Assembly (NCBI GenBank): GCA_002379425.1
Contig: DFTH01000003.1
Coordinates: 310,627-374,626, forward strand
Reading direction: 5' to 3'
Length of the DNA: 64,000 nucleotides
DNA from: Prevotella sp. UBA4217
GTDB lineage: Bacteria; Bacteroidota; Bacteroidia; Bacteroidales; Bacteroidaceae
Positions 16,901-26,584 of the stretch are shown here, piece by piece. The notes beneath the pieces were generated by a model. It searched no databases and had not been told where the DNA came from. It was given only the letters and a program-made list of their open reading frames with translations. Position numbers and translations under genes: made by a program. Position 1 is the first letter of the stretch. The number at the start of each line of letters is the position of its first letter.

Positions 16901-16947
16901 CCCTCTGAAACAAGAGAATGAGCCGATAAAGATATTGTTAATTAATG

Positions 16948-16982
16948 TAGAGCGAGAGAAAGTTTTCTTCTTTCGCTCTTTT
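16948..16982 (+). terminator. Terminator of the secreted-protein operon
   Basis: An AGAGCGAGAGAAAG / CTTTCGCTCT imperfect stem followed by TTTTTT. Confidence 0.6.
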
Positions 16983-16999
16983 TTCTCACAGATATTTTG

Positions 17000-17007
17000 T
17001 ACTTTTG
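17000..17007 (+). promoter_or_regulatory. -7 element of the CoA-transferase gene
   Basis: TACTTTTG followed by C, 28 bp before the ATG at 17036. Confidence 0.55.
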
Positions 17008-17035
17008 CACGCAAATTTGCAAATTTAATCTTTTT

Positions 17036-18541
17036 ATGGCTTATACACGTTTGACGGCTGCAGAGGCTGCAGCCCTGATAAAGAATGGCGACCAGATCGC
17101 CATGAGTGGCTTTACACCCGCTGGTGTGGCCAAGGCAACAACGAAGGAACTGGCAAAGATCGCCGTGGCTGAGCATGAGGCTGGACGCGAGTTCAAGGTG
17201 GCAATCTTTACAGGTGCATCGACAGGGCAGAGCACTGATGGTGACCTGGCTAACGCACAGGCTATCAAGTACCGTGCTCCCTACACGACAAACCCCGATT
17301 TCCGCAAGCATGTGAACCTGGGAGAGATTCCCTACAATGACCTGCACCTGAGCCACATGGCACAGGAACTGCGCTATGGCTTCTATGGCGACCTGGATTG
17401 GGCTATCCTCGAGGTGTGTGATATCGAAGAAGTGGGAAATGACTATCATGTCTATCTGACGGCTGCTGGTGGTATCTCCCCGACGGCTGCCCGCCTGGCC
17501 AAGCATGTGATCCTGGAACTCAACTCGTTCCACAACCCTAATGCGAAGTTCATCCACGACGTGTATGAGCCCCTTGATCCTCCTTACCGCAAGGCTATCC
17601 CCATCGAGCACGTAGGCGACCGCATCGGCAAGCCATACGTGTCGATTCCGAAGGATAAGGTGGTGGGTGTTGTGGAGTGCAACATCCCCGATGAGGCTCG
17701 TGCCTTCAAGGACAGTGATCCTGTGACGGAGAAGATTGGCTATCTGACGGCAGAGTTCCTCGTGGAAGAGATGCACAAGGGGCGTATCCCCAAGGAGTTC
17801 CTGCCGTTGCAGAGCGGTGTGGGCTCAACGGCCAATGCTATCCTTGGTGCCCTGGGTGCCGATAAGCACGTGCCTGACTTCAACATCTATACTGAAGTCA
17901 TCCAGAACTCTGTGATCGAGATGATGCTCAATGGTCGTGTGAAGGACGCTTCGGCTTGTTCACTGACTGTCTCCAACGACTGTCTGATGCAGGTCTATGA
18001 CCACATGGACTATTTCAAGGACCACCTGACACTGCGCCAGAGTGAGATATCAAATTCTCCAGAGATCATCCGTCGCTTAGGAGTCATTGCGATCAATACG
18101 GCAATCGAGGCAGATATCTACGGCAATGTGAACTCTACCCATATCAGCGGTACGAAGATGATGAATGGTATCGGCGGCTCTGGCGACTTCATCCGCAACG
18201 CCTACCTCTCTATTTTCACCTGCCCCTCTGTGGCAAAGGGTGGCGTGATCTCGTCAATCGTGCCTTTCGTCAGCCATCAGGACTCTTCCGAGCACGACGT
18301 GAACATCATCGTGACAGAACAGGGTATCGCCGACCTGCGTGGTAAGTCGCCCGCACAGCGCGCTGAGTGCATCATTGAGAACTGCGCTCATCCCGACTAT
18401 AAGCAGTTGCTCTGGGACTACCTGAAGATCTCGAAGATGGGACAGACCCGTCACTGTCTGACGGCCGCCTTCGCCATGCACGATACACTGGCCAGGAAGG
18501 GTGACATGAAACTCACTGACTTCGCTGAGTACGTGAAATAA
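17036..18541 (+). CDS. Acetyl-CoA hydrolase/transferase family CoA-transferase
   Basis: 501 residues, full length for the class I CoA-transferase family that includes succinyl-CoA:acetate (AarC/Cat1) and propionyl-CoA:succinate enzymes. Seen: the glycine-rich GVGSTANAILGAL, the catalytic glutamate context NIYTEVIQNSVIEMM, and the C-terminal EQGIADLRGKSPAQRA. In Bacteroidales it most likely moves CoA between succinate, acetate and propionate at the end of the succinate pathway. The ATG at 17036 is used because an upstream in-frame TTG (16997) lies before the promoter. It is monocistronic, with a strong bidirectional terminator shared with the convergent symporter gene. High G+C, in sharp contrast to the preceding cluster. 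Confidence 0.9.
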   Translation: MAYTRLTAAEAAALIKNGDQIAMSGFTPAGVAKATTKELAKIAVAEHEAGREFKVAIFTGASTGQSTDGDLANAQAIKYRAPYTTNPDFRKHVNLGEIPYNDLHLSHMAQELRYGFYGDLDWAILEVCDIEEVGNDYHVYLTAAGGISPTAARLAKHVILELNSFHNPNAKFIHDVYEPLDPPYRKAIPIEHVGDRIGKPYVSIPKDKVVGVVECNIPDEARAFKDSDPVTEKIGYLTAEFLVEEMHKGRIPKEFLPLQSGVGSTANAILGALGADKHVPDFNIYTEVIQNSVIEMMLNGRVKDASACSLTVSNDCLMQVYDHMDYFKDHLTLRQSEISNSPEIIRRLGVIAINTAIEADIYGNVNSTHISGTKMMNGIGGSGDFIRNAYLSIFTCPSVAKGGVISSIVPFVSHQDSSEHDVNIIVTEQGIADLRGKSPAQRAECIIENCAHPDYKQLLWDYLKISKMGQTRHCLTAAFAMHDTLARKGDMKLTDFAEYVK

Positions 18542-18546
18542 AATAA

Positions 18547-18580
18547 AAAGTAAATCCCGCCAATGAGCGGGATTTACTTT
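18547..18580. terminator. Bidirectional terminator between CoA-transferase and symporter genes
   Basis: AAAGTAAATCCCGC (18547-18560) and GCGGGATTTACTTT (18567-18580) are perfectly complementary, with a 6-nt loop. A run of T/A is on each side. Confidence 0.85.
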
Positions 18581-19773
18581 TATGAGGGATTCAAATCGTG
18601 GTCTGTCATCGCACAGACGCAGGAGTCAGACCATACATTCTCAGCCGTCTCGATCATATCAATAATCGTGTATATAGGAAGGATAATGCCGAGTACAGCC
18701 ACTGGTGCCCCAATGCCTGACATCAGTGAGAGCGTGAGGAAATAGCATCCCATCGGCACACCGGCATTGCCTACGGCAGAGATTACTGAGACGACGATCC
18801 ATAGCAGGATGGTGGTCAGTGTGAGTGAGGTGCCCCCATTCTGCATCACAAAGAGCGACGTCACCAAGATAAAGGCTGCGCAGCCGTTCATGTTGATGGT
18901 GGTACAGATAGGCAGCACGAAACGGGCGATATTCTTCTTGACACCCAGACGATTCTCGGCGGTATCCATCGTCACGGGCAGCGTGGCAGCACTGCTCTTG
19001 GTGAAGAGGGCCATCAGCACGGCGGGCATCATACGGCCCAACACATGGATGGGGTTCAGCCCTCGCGACAGCAGGAACAATGGTAACACGACGAAGAACT
19101 GTATCACATTACCACCCAAGACCACCAGCACATACTTACCGATGGAATCGGCCACCACACCTGCAGACACCTGTGCCGACAGTTGGGCTGAGAAAGCCAC
19201 GATGCCGAGGGGCAGCGTCCAGATGAGTCCGCGAATCAGCAGGAAGAGCAGTTCCTGAAGTCCCAGCAATCCTTTTACGACGACAGCCTTATTCTCGGAC
19301 TCAGGCAACTTCGACAGTCCGATGCCGATGGCAAAGGCCAACAACAGCAGCGAGAGCACATTCCCTTCAAGGAAAGGCTTCACGACGTTATTGGGTATCA
19401 GACTGATCAGATGACTATAATAAGAGAGGTGGGGCGCATCGGCGACAGCCTCCCCACCCTGTCCGATAGCCTCAGCAGGCAGATTGCCTGGAGCCACCAA
19501 CACATAGAGCACTGCTCCCACAGCCGCCGCCGCAAAGGTCGTCAGAAAGGTGTAAGTCAGCGTACGCCCGAAAATCTTGCCTGAGCCCTGGGCTCCGAAA
19601 GTGGCAAATGTCGTGATGACCGCCAGCACAATCGTCGGCACAGCCAGCAACTGGAACAGTCGCGTATAGACCATCGCTATAAAATCCATCAGTGAGTTAA
19701 GCCAGGCAAGACCCAACACTCCCAACAATGCACCCACCGCAAGTGCTATTATCCACAATATCGTCTTCTTCAT
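18580..19773 (-). CDS. Dicarboxylate/amino acid:cation symporter (DAACS family)
   Basis: 397 residues with about eight membrane helices and the DAACS signatures: the serine-rich loop SSAATLPVTM, the NMNGCA motif of TM7 (TTINMNGCAAFI), and GVPMGCYF in place of the usual GIPG(A/G). It couples uptake of a dicarboxylate or acidic/neutral amino acid to Na+ or H+. The ATG at 19773 (MKKTILWIIA) is preferred; an upstream in-frame ATG at 19836 lies before the -7 element (19800-19807). Convergent with the CoA-transferase, which may hint at C4-dicarboxylate metabolism. Confidence 0.88.
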   Translation of the reverse strand: MKKTILWIIALAVGALLGVLGLAWLNSLMDFIAMVYTRLFQLLAVPTIVLAVITTFATFGAQGSGKIFGRTLTYTFLTTFAAAAVGAVLYVLVAPGNLPAEAIGQGGEAVADAPHLSYYSHLISLIPNNVVKPFLEGNVLSLLLLAFAIGIGLSKLPESENKAVVVKGLLGLQELLFLLIRGLIWTLPLGIVAFSAQLSAQVSAGVVADSIGKYVLVVLGGNVIQFFVVLPLFLLSRGLNPIHVLGRMMPAVLMALFTKSSAATLPVTMDTAENRLGVKKNIARFVLPICTTINMNGCAAFILVTSLFVMQNGGTSLTLTTILLWIVVSVISAVGNAGVPMGCYFLTLSLMSGIGAPVAVLGIILPIYTIIDMIETAENVWSDSCVCAMTDHDLNPS

Positions 19774-19799
19774 ATTCTTCTGTTCTTTATTTTCGGCTG

Positions 19800-19807
19800 C
19801 AAAGTTA
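19800..19807 (-). promoter_or_regulatory. -7 element of the symporter gene
   Basis: TAACTTTG followed by C on the minus strand. It decides the start codon at 19773. Confidence 0.55.
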
Positions 19808-19894
19808 CGAAGAAATAACAGAATGGGAAATACCAATATAAGGGTATTTTGCTAAAAAAAGTGCTTGACAGGCGGTATATTCTAAAATAAGTAG

Positions 19895-19902
19895 TAACTT
19901 TG
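19895..19902 (+). promoter_or_regulatory. -7 element of tcdA
   Basis: TAACTTTG followed by C, 31 bp before the ATG. Confidence 0.55.
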
Positions 19903-19933
19903 CAGCCTGTGATAACTACCAAGAAGAAATTTT

Positions 19934-20737
19934 ATGGCATCAGGACAAGCAATCTTCCGCAGGACGGAACTGCTGTTGGGCGATGAGGCGATGAGCAGCA
20001 TCAGCGAGAAGCGTGTTATCATCTTCGGTGTGGGCGGCGTAGGTTCATGGTGCGCTGAGAGTCTGGTACGTTCAGGTATCAAGCACCTTACTATCATCGA
20101 TTCAGACCGTGTCTGCATCACCAATATCAACCGTCAGTTGATGGCCACCTCGAAGACCATCGGCCAAGTGAAGGTGGAGGCACTGAAGGAGCGTCTGCTC
20201 AGCATCAACCCTCAGGCTGAGATTACCGCCCTGCAACAGATATTCACCGCCGAGACAGCCGAGAGTTTCAATATCGGGAGCTACGACTACATCATTGATG
20301 CCATCGACTCGCTGAAGGACAAGGCACTGCTGATCTTGATGGCGACACAGACACAGGCGAAGTTCTTCTCTTCAATGGGTGCTGCGCTGAAACTTGACCC
20401 CACAAGGATAAAGACAGCCGAGTTCTGGAAGGTCCAGGGCGACCCGCTGGCACGTGCTCTCCGCAAGCGTTTCAAGCGCGACGGGCAATATCCCAAGCGC
20501 AAGTTTCAGTGTGTATATTCCGATGAACTGTTAGAGAACAAAGGTCACAATGCCACCTGTGGCACTGAGCAGTGTATGTGTCCAAAGGCAAAGATAGGGC
20601 CTGGCGACCCTACCTTGCTGAATCATGAATGGTGCTCTTCGAAAACTCAGATCAACGGCACCCTGGCTCACATCACTGCCATCTTCGGATTTATGCTGGC
20701 AGGATTAGTCATTCAGGATGCCGTCAATACGCATTAA
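19934..20737 (+). CDS. tcdA: tRNA threonylcarbamoyladenosine dehydratase TcdA
   Basis: 267 residues of the ThiF/MoeB/HesA E1-like superfamily, CsdL/TcdA type. It adenylates t6A37 in tRNA and closes it to cyclic ct6A. Seen: the nucleotide-binding loop GVGGVGSW, NINRQL, the AIDSLKDK segment, and the TcdA-type cysteine-containing loop (CGTEQCMCPKAK). The N-terminus MASGQAIFRRTELLLGDEAM and the C-terminal IFGFMLAGLVIQDAV matter because a shrunken second copy carrying exactly these two ends lies at 49802-49939. Confidence 0.92.
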   Translation: MASGQAIFRRTELLLGDEAMSSISEKRVIIFGVGGVGSWCAESLVRSGIKHLTIIDSDRVCITNINRQLMATSKTIGQVKVEALKERLLSINPQAEITALQQIFTAETAESFNIGSYDYIIDAIDSLKDKALLILMATQTQAKFFSSMGAALKLDPTRIKTAEFWKVQGDPLARALRKRFKRDGQYPKRKFQCVYSDELLENKGHNATCGTEQCMCPKAKIGPGDPTLLNHEWCSSKTQINGTLAHITAIFGFMLAGLVIQDAVNTH

Positions 20738-20753
20738 TAATTAGCCCTACATA

Positions 20754-21827
20754 TTAATTCTTATGCGTCTGGCGCCAAGAGTGCACATAGTCCACCAAGG
20801 CACGAACGCGCTCGGGATCAGAGTCGTTGGGGATAGAGTCATCGGCTCCGAGGATGAAGTTGTCCGGGGCATTCTTCAGAATCTCATCCACCTCTGCCTT
20901 TGCCTCCTCCAAGGTTCCTGTATAGAGTTTGCCCTGACGAGCCAGACCTCCGAGGACAGGACGATCGAACAGTTTGGCAACCTGCTGAGTGGTCAGCGAC
21001 TTCCCTTGGAACTCATGGTAGGGCACATTGACCACACTGCCAGGATAATCCAGATAGTCATTGAACGACTCGGCCGAGAAGTGTCCGCCACCCTCGCAAA
21101 CGTGCAGGATGTTGAAAGGTGCCACCTCGTTGGCAGCATCAGCCAACTGCTTGTCGTAAGGCTTGATAAGGTCGCGGAAGAGTTTGCCGCCGAAAGAGTC
21201 GATATCACCACCCTGGCTGGAGATGTAGAAGCCGTCGGCACCGGCCTTGCGGGCTTCGCGGATGTAGTAGATCAGGCTCTTGGTAAGTGCCTCAAGTGCT
21301 GGCTTTACGGCTTCAGGGTCCTTCTTGATCAGTTCGAACAACTGCTGCTTAGCGGCCTTTGGGTCACTGGCATTCCATGTGCCTGCAGCCTGATTCAGCA
21401 GGGCAAGCGGTGAATAGACGGTAGGGATGATGAATGCCTCGTCCTTCAACTCACGAGCCAGTTCGCGGACAACACCAATCTGCTCCACCCACTCCTGAGG
21501 TGTGACTTCCTTAATCTTCTTGAAATCGGCAGCACTCTTGATCTCCACCTGCTGCGGTACAAATTCATACTTCACATTGACGAAATCGACATGTGTAGCA
21601 CGGAACCAGTCGATGTGCGACTTGACGGCCTTGTAACCGAACTTGTCGGGGAAGTGGACGTTGAAGAACACGGGCACATAGTCGTTGGGGCGACTCTGAT
21701 CCAATACCTGCAACAGCAGTTCACGCTTGTTGTAGTTGTCATAACTCTGTGCTGAAACTTGTGCACTGAAAGCGGTTGCAGCCACTGCACTCAGCAGAAT
21801 ACTGCGGAAAATCTGATTCTTTTTCAT
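20754..21827 (-). CDS. Exported uroporphyrinogen-decarboxylase-like (URO-D fold) protein
   Basis: 357 residues with a clear signal peptide (AVAATAFSAQVSAQ). The mature part has the URO-D/cobalamin-independent methyltransferase TIM-barrel order: VPVFFNVHFPDK, PTVYSPLALLNQAAG, AGADGFYISSQGGD, FNILHVCEGGGHF, VNVPYHEF, PVLGGLARQ, FILGADDSIPND. Cytoplasmic HemE and MtaA-type CoM methyltransferases have no signal peptide, so export is unusual. The HVCEGG segment sits where MtaA-type proteins bind zinc (HxC). It is the last gene of the operon binding protein-SusC-SusD-URO-D, so it probably acts on the imported compound; a demethylation or thiol-transfer activity is speculation. Confidence 0.8.
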   Translation of the reverse strand: MKKNQIFRSILLSAVAATAFSAQVSAQSYDNYNKRELLLQVLDQSRPNDYVPVFFNVHFPDKFGYKAVKSHIDWFRATHVDFVNVKYEFVPQQVEIKSAADFKKIKEVTPQEWVEQIGVVRELARELKDEAFIIPTVYSPLALLNQAAGTWNASDPKAAKQQLFELIKKDPEAVKPALEALTKSLIYYIREARKAGADGFYISSQGGDIDSFGGKLFRDLIKPYDKQLADAANEVAPFNILHVCEGGGHFSAESFNDYLDYPGSVVNVPYHEFQGKSLTTQQVAKLFDRPVLGGLARQGKLYTGTLEEAKAEVDEILKNAPDNFILGADDSIPNDSDPERVRALVDYVHSWRQTHKN

Positions 21828-21886
21828 TGTCTAATAATTTTAATGATTGATTTGAAAACGTTTATAATTATATTTCACTTTCTCAC

Positions 21887-23461
21887 TTACTCAAAACTGC
21901 TATCGTAGGGACCATCGCCAGTCTCACCGCTGTATCCCCAGTTCTGCTCCAGGTTAGGATTCAATATCAACTGATCTTGTGGCAGGGGCAGGTAGTAGTT
22001 GCGTTTCGACACGTTCTGTATCTTCAGAGGCTCCGTAGCGGGTGAGTGCTCTTTAACATACTTCACGAGGATATGCCAGCGCTTCAGGTCGAACCAGCGG
22101 TGTCCTTCCAGGATGAACTCACTCCAGCGTTCCTTCCGCACTGCCTGACGAAACTCTTCCTGCGACAGTCCGCTCAGTTCGAGTGTAGTATCATCGGTAG
22201 GCTGGTTCTGAATCTCCAGATAGGGACTCCAATAGGCACGACGACGAATCTGGTTAATGGCATCGTAGGCGGCAGCCGTGGGACCGTTCAGTTCGTTTTC
22301 TGCCTCAGCCTTGATCAGCAGTACCTCACCGTAGCGGATCACAACGCTGTTGGTTGACTGTCCCGCAGCATTACCCGTAGAGGCGGGATTGGCAAAGTTG
22401 AGCGAGTCGATATACTTACGGAAACGGGGGACGGTGAAGATGAAGTCCACCCCTGGCGTATTCGGATTGGGCAGATGCTTTGCCCATGAGCCGTCGCGAC
22501 GCTGGTCGTTAGGATCCATCTTCTCGTAGTACTGGTCGCTGGTGGTCAGCAGCACGGGTTCTGCATTGTCCCAGTTGGTGGCGAATACACAGTGGCCTGT
22601 TGTATTGCCGTTGATGGTGCGGTCGTGCTCCACTGAGAAAATATGCTCCGGACCGTTTTTCTTATCCACCGACCAGTTGTCGATAAACTTGTCGAGCAGG
22701 CGGTACTTGCCAGAGTCGATGACCTTTTGGGCATACTGCACCGCCTTCTGATAGTAATCTCTCTGATTGGCCTTGCCCTTCTCAGTGGAGGTTTGCGCCC
22801 ACTCCAGATAAACTTTCGAGAGGAAAGCCGAGGCTGCCAGGCTCGAGGCCTTGCTGTCACGGTTGGAGTAGTCGGCGGGCAGGCTCTCTGCTGCCGTAAA
22901 GTCTTCCACAATCTGCTCAAACACCTCGTCAGTGGTATTGCGCGGAGCCCCTTCACCCTCTCCGTCGTGGAGCACGATGGGCACACCGCCGAAATAACGT
23001 ACCAAGTTGAAGTAGAGGTAGGCGCGCAGGAAACGGGCTTCGTTGATGTAGTTCTGCTTCGACTGTTCGTCGAGCCAGTCTGCGCCTGTCACCTTATCGA
23101 TCACCACATTAGAACGGTTGATACCGATATAGTGCGACTCCCACGCATTTACCACGAAGAGGTTCGACGGCTGCACGGCGAAGTTAGCCACCTCACGGAT
23201 ATGGGCAGAGTTGGTCTGGGCACCAGCCTTCACATAGTCCGTCTGCAAGTCGTTCAGATAGATCATCTGGTTATTCCAGATACCATACATGCCGCCTACG
23301 GTGAACTCTTGATAGATACCGTTGATAGAGGTTTCAATGTCTTCCTTACTCTGATAGAAGTTGTCCTTGTCGATGGAACTGAGCGATGTCTGTTCCAAGT
23401 CGGCGCAACTGCTCAGTACGAGCCCTGCTGCCAGAATATATGCTGATAAATTCTGTTTCAT
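21887..23461 (-). CDS. RagB/SusD-family outer-membrane lipoprotein
   Basis: 524 residues with a lipoprotein signal (LVLSSCADLEQ). SusD features: TPR-like helices, the N-terminal FYQSKEDIETSINGIYQEF, the LRAYLYFNLVRYFGGVPIV motif, and the C-terminal KERWSEFILEGHRWFDLKRW and NPNLEQNWGY. It is the surface lid over its SusC partner, encoded 5 bp upstream. Ligands of the SusD family are not only glycans; here the regulatory link to sulfur genes makes a sulfur-containing or peptide-like ligand worth considering. Confidence 0.95.
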   Translation of the reverse strand: MKQNLSAYILAAGLVLSSCADLEQTSLSSIDKDNFYQSKEDIETSINGIYQEFTVGGMYGIWNNQMIYLNDLQTDYVKAGAQTNSAHIREVANFAVQPSNLFVVNAWESHYIGINRSNVVIDKVTGADWLDEQSKQNYINEARFLRAYLYFNLVRYFGGVPIVLHDGEGEGAPRNTTDEVFEQIVEDFTAAESLPADYSNRDSKASSLAASAFLSKVYLEWAQTSTEKGKANQRDYYQKAVQYAQKVIDSGKYRLLDKFIDNWSVDKKNGPEHIFSVEHDRTINGNTTGHCVFATNWDNAEPVLLTTSDQYYEKMDPNDQRRDGSWAKHLPNPNTPGVDFIFTVPRFRKYIDSLNFANPASTGNAAGQSTNSVVIRYGEVLLIKAEAENELNGPTAAAYDAINQIRRRAYWSPYLEIQNQPTDDTTLELSGLSQEEFRQAVRKERWSEFILEGHRWFDLKRWHILVKYVKEHSPATEPLKIQNVSKRNYYLPLPQDQLILNPNLEQNWGYSGETGDGPYDSSFE

Positions 23462-23466
23462 ATTGC

Positions 23467-26400
23467 TTAAAGTGTTATGTTAAATCCTAATAATACGGTC
23501 TTGGCTGTGGGGTATGCGCCATAATCGACACCCTGATACAAGGCACTGGTCTCGTCGATGCCATTGCGGTTCGACTCGGGGTCGTAGCCACTATAGCCCG
23601 TGAAGGTAAAGAAGTTTTGCAGCGACACATACAGTCGGAGTTGTGCATCCTTGGTAATCTGAGGCACCTTCAGCGTATAGCCCAACTGAATGTTACGTAT
23701 TTTTAGATAACTGGCATCCTCCACGAAACGTGAGTCGGTATAGATAGAGGTTGCACTGCTCGCTTTCTGGATGCTGTTGCTGGGATTAGAGGGCATCCAA
23801 CGGTCGGCCACCTCTGCCAGCGGGTTGTAATAGTAGCCGTTACCACGGTCCAATCGACAGGCCAGCGCATTGAAGAGTTTGTTGCCATAACTGCCGCTCA
23901 GGCTGACAAAGAGATCCAGGTTCTTATAAGCCACCTTGGTATTGAAGCCGTATGTGAACTTGGGTTGGATATTGCCCAGCACCACGCGGTCCTGCTCGTT
24001 CACCACACCGTCACCATTCACGTCCTCGAACTTCGGATTGCCCGGTTCTACGGTAGAGTGTGTCTGTGCAGGCAGACTGGCGATGTCCTCGTTGGCCTGA
24101 ATGATGCCCTTGAACTTGTAGCCGAAGAAGGTGCCGAGGGGCTCGCCCACCTTCACAATCAGTGGATTCAGGTACGACAGCGTTGCACTGTTGAAATTGG
24201 GGATAAACGACTCCGAATCGCCCAGACTCGTCACCTCGTTCTTGTTATGGGCAATATTGGCATTGACGTTCCACTTCAGATCCTTTTTATCGACAAGAAC
24301 ACCGCCAATCTCCAGTTCCACACCCTGATTGGTGACAGAGCCAATGTTCTTCAGCACGGTAGAGAACCCCGTCACCTGCTCCACAGGCACGTCAAGCAGC
24401 AGGTCGCTCGTTTTCTTATAATAGGCATCAAGGGTCACCGTCAGACGGTTATTGAAGAAGCCTGTGCTCAGACCGACATTGTATGAGGTCGTTGTCTCCC
24501 ATTTCAAATCAGGATTCGACTTGTTAGCGATGATATAACTGGTAGCCAACTGGTTATTGATGATTACGGTTCGGGGTACAACATTGGCGACAAACTGATA
24601 ATCACCAATTTCCTGATTACCTACTGTTCCGATGGAAGCACGCAACTGGATGAAATCGACTTTCTTTCCCAGGTGTATCCATTTTTCGCGGTCAATGTTC
24701 CACGAGGCGCCCAGCGAGGGGAAGTAGCCCCAACGGTGGTCTTTGGCGAAGCGGCTCGAACCGTCGGCACGCAACGTGGCAGAGATGTTATAGCGGGAGT
24801 CATAACTATAATTCACTCGGCCAATCCACGACTGGAGCGTAGAAACATAGTGGCTGCTCGTCGAAGGGAGTGTGGTACCTGCAGCACTCAGGTTGTCGTA
24901 ACCAGTAGCGTCATTGCTGAAACTGTGGGCTGTAGTGGCGAAACTACTGCGGTCTGTTCGTTGGGCTGTGTAACCAAGAAGTGCTGTCACGGAGTGTACG
25001 TTCTTGAACACATTGCTATAGGTAGCCGTATATTCCGTCTGCCAAGTGCTTGTTTTCGTCTCTCCTACAGAGGCATAGCCATTATTGGCAATACCACCAG
25101 TAGTATAAGATGGTGCGTAGTAACTCTGGCGCGTGTTCGAGAGATCGGCACCCACACTGGCCTTCAGTTTCAACTGTGGGATGACCGTCCACTCAGCGAA
25201 GCCTGTGCCGATGATTCGTGTGTTCTCCGTTTCTGTCTCCGTATTCTCCAGGTCACTGATTGGATTGCCTACTTTTCCGTTATAGATATCCACGCTGGTG
25301 GGGTTGGGCTCATAGTTGTAAGACCCGTCGGCATTGTAGATAGGTGCGTATGGCGTGTGGGAGATGGCTGCGAACCAGTTGTTGGGAGCAAACATGCTGT
25401 TCACATTCTCCTGACCTGTCACCTTGTTGTAGGCGGCATTGGCATTCACACCAATAAGCAGGTTTTTGAAGAGATTGCGCTCATAGTTGATACGCCCGGC
25501 ATAGCGTTTCAGTCCAGTATTGAGAATGATGCCGTCCTGGCTCTTATAACTGAGGCTGGCATTGTAGCGAGATATCTCATCACCTCCCACGGCAGAGAGT
25601 TGATGCTCCTGCTGGAAACCCGTCTGAAGGGCGGCATCCTGCCAGTCGTAGGTGGCCGTCGGCTGATCTACGCCATAGCCGAGTTCACCTTTCTCATAGA
25701 GTTCATTCCAGACATCGGCCCACTGCCAGGCATCGAGGAAGTTCAGTTTCTTGGCAATCACGCTCCATCCGAAGGTGGCATTGTAACTGATGTTGTTCTT
25801 GCCATGAGACCCCTTCTTGGTGGTGATGATAATCACACCGTTGGCACCACGCGTACCATAGATGGCTGTCGCCGACACGTCCTTCAGCACTTCGATACTC
25901 TCGATGTCTGATGGGTTGAGAAAAGCCAGCGGGTCGAGTGTTGCATCACTGCCGGAGGCTCCCGTACGTGTCGATGCAGGATCGTTATAGACAATGAATC
26001 CGTCAATCACATACAGTGGTTCATTGCCCCCCGTGATGGAGTTGCCGCCACGGATGCGGATGATGCTGGCTGCGCCAGGCTGTCCGCTGGTAGTTGTCAC
26101 GTTCAGACCTGCCACTGCTCCCTGGAGGGCGCTCTCGACGGAGGTGTTCTGCTGCTTGAGCAAATCCCCGCCTACAGAGGAGATGCTACTGGTGAGTTCC
26201 AGACGCTTCTGGGCACCATAGCCCACAACGACCACCTCGTCGAGTTTGCTGGCATTGTCAATCAGACTGATCTCCACGGGCTCCTCGAAATCATAGACAT
26301 CCACGTCGAGGGGCCGATAGCCCACATATTCCACTCGGAGCGTCAGCGGTGGCTCTATGCCTGTCTGGAGGGAGAAATTGCCGTCGATGTCAGTCACGAC

Positions 26401-26553
26401 GCCTTTGCCCTTTTCACTCTTCACGATGACGGAGGCGCCAATCAGCGGTTCGCCATTGCGTGCGTCTTTTATATGTCCTGTTATCAACCCTTGCGCCAAG
26501 GCATAGAGGGGGCTGATCGCAACGAGCGTTGCAATAAACAATCTTTTTACCAT
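23467..26553 (-). CDS. SusC/RagA-family TonB-dependent outer-membrane transporter
   Basis: 1028 residues: signal peptide (to ALAQG), carboxypeptidase-regulatory-like (DUF4480) domain (about 22-105; GHIKDARNGEPLIGASV), TonB box region (DEVVVVGYGAQKRLELTSSI), plug with the LQGAVAGLNV and RIRGGNS motifs, SusC signature (EVLKDVSATAIYGTRGANGVI) and a 22-strand beta barrel. It imports the substrate captured by the SusD lid, powered by TonB-ExbBD. Second gene of the operon that starts at 27520. Confidence 0.96.
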   Translation of the reverse strand: MVKRLFIATLVAISPLYALAQGLITGHIKDARNGEPLIGASVIVKSEKGKGVVTDIDGNFSLQTGIEPPLTLRVEYVGYRPLDVDVYDFEEPVEISLIDNASKLDEVVVVGYGAQKRLELTSSISSVGGDLLKQQNTSVESALQGAVAGLNVTTTSGQPGAASIIRIRGGNSITGGNEPLYVIDGFIVYNDPASTRTGASGSDATLDPLAFLNPSDIESIEVLKDVSATAIYGTRGANGVIIITTKKGSHGKNNISYNATFGWSVIAKKLNFLDAWQWADVWNELYEKGELGYGVDQPTATYDWQDAALQTGFQQEHQLSAVGGDEISRYNASLSYKSQDGIILNTGLKRYAGRINYERNLFKNLLIGVNANAAYNKVTGQENVNSMFAPNNWFAAISHTPYAPIYNADGSYNYEPNPTSVDIYNGKVGNPISDLENTETETENTRIIGTGFAEWTVIPQLKLKASVGADLSNTRQSYYAPSYTTGGIANNGYASVGETKTSTWQTEYTATYSNVFKNVHSVTALLGYTAQRTDRSSFATTAHSFSNDATGYDNLSAAGTTLPSTSSHYVSTLQSWIGRVNYSYDSRYNISATLRADGSSRFAKDHRWGYFPSLGASWNIDREKWIHLGKKVDFIQLRASIGTVGNQEIGDYQFVANVVPRTVIINNQLATSYIIANKSNPDLKWETTTSYNVGLSTGFFNNRLTVTLDAYYKKTSDLLLDVPVEQVTGFSTVLKNIGSVTNQGVELEIGGVLVDKKDLKWNVNANIAHNKNEVTSLGDSESFIPNFNSATLSYLNPLIVKVGEPLGTFFGYKFKGIIQANEDIASLPAQTHSTVEPGNPKFEDVNGDGVVNEQDRVVLGNIQPKFTYGFNTKVAYKNLDLFVSLSGSYGNKLFNALACRLDRGNGYYYNPLAEVADRWMPSNPSNSIQKASSATSIYTDSRFVEDASYLKIRNIQLGYTLKVPQITKDAQLRLYVSLQNFFTFTGYSGYDPESNRNGIDETSALYQGVDYGAYPTAKTVLLGFNITL

Positions 26554-26584
26554 AAGTCTATTTTACTTTTTTACCTTTTTACCT

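Noticed and set aside
24673..25911. 412-codon plus-strand frame inside susC
   Set aside because: Composition and lack of a promoter mark it as the antisense shadow of the TonB-dependent transporter.
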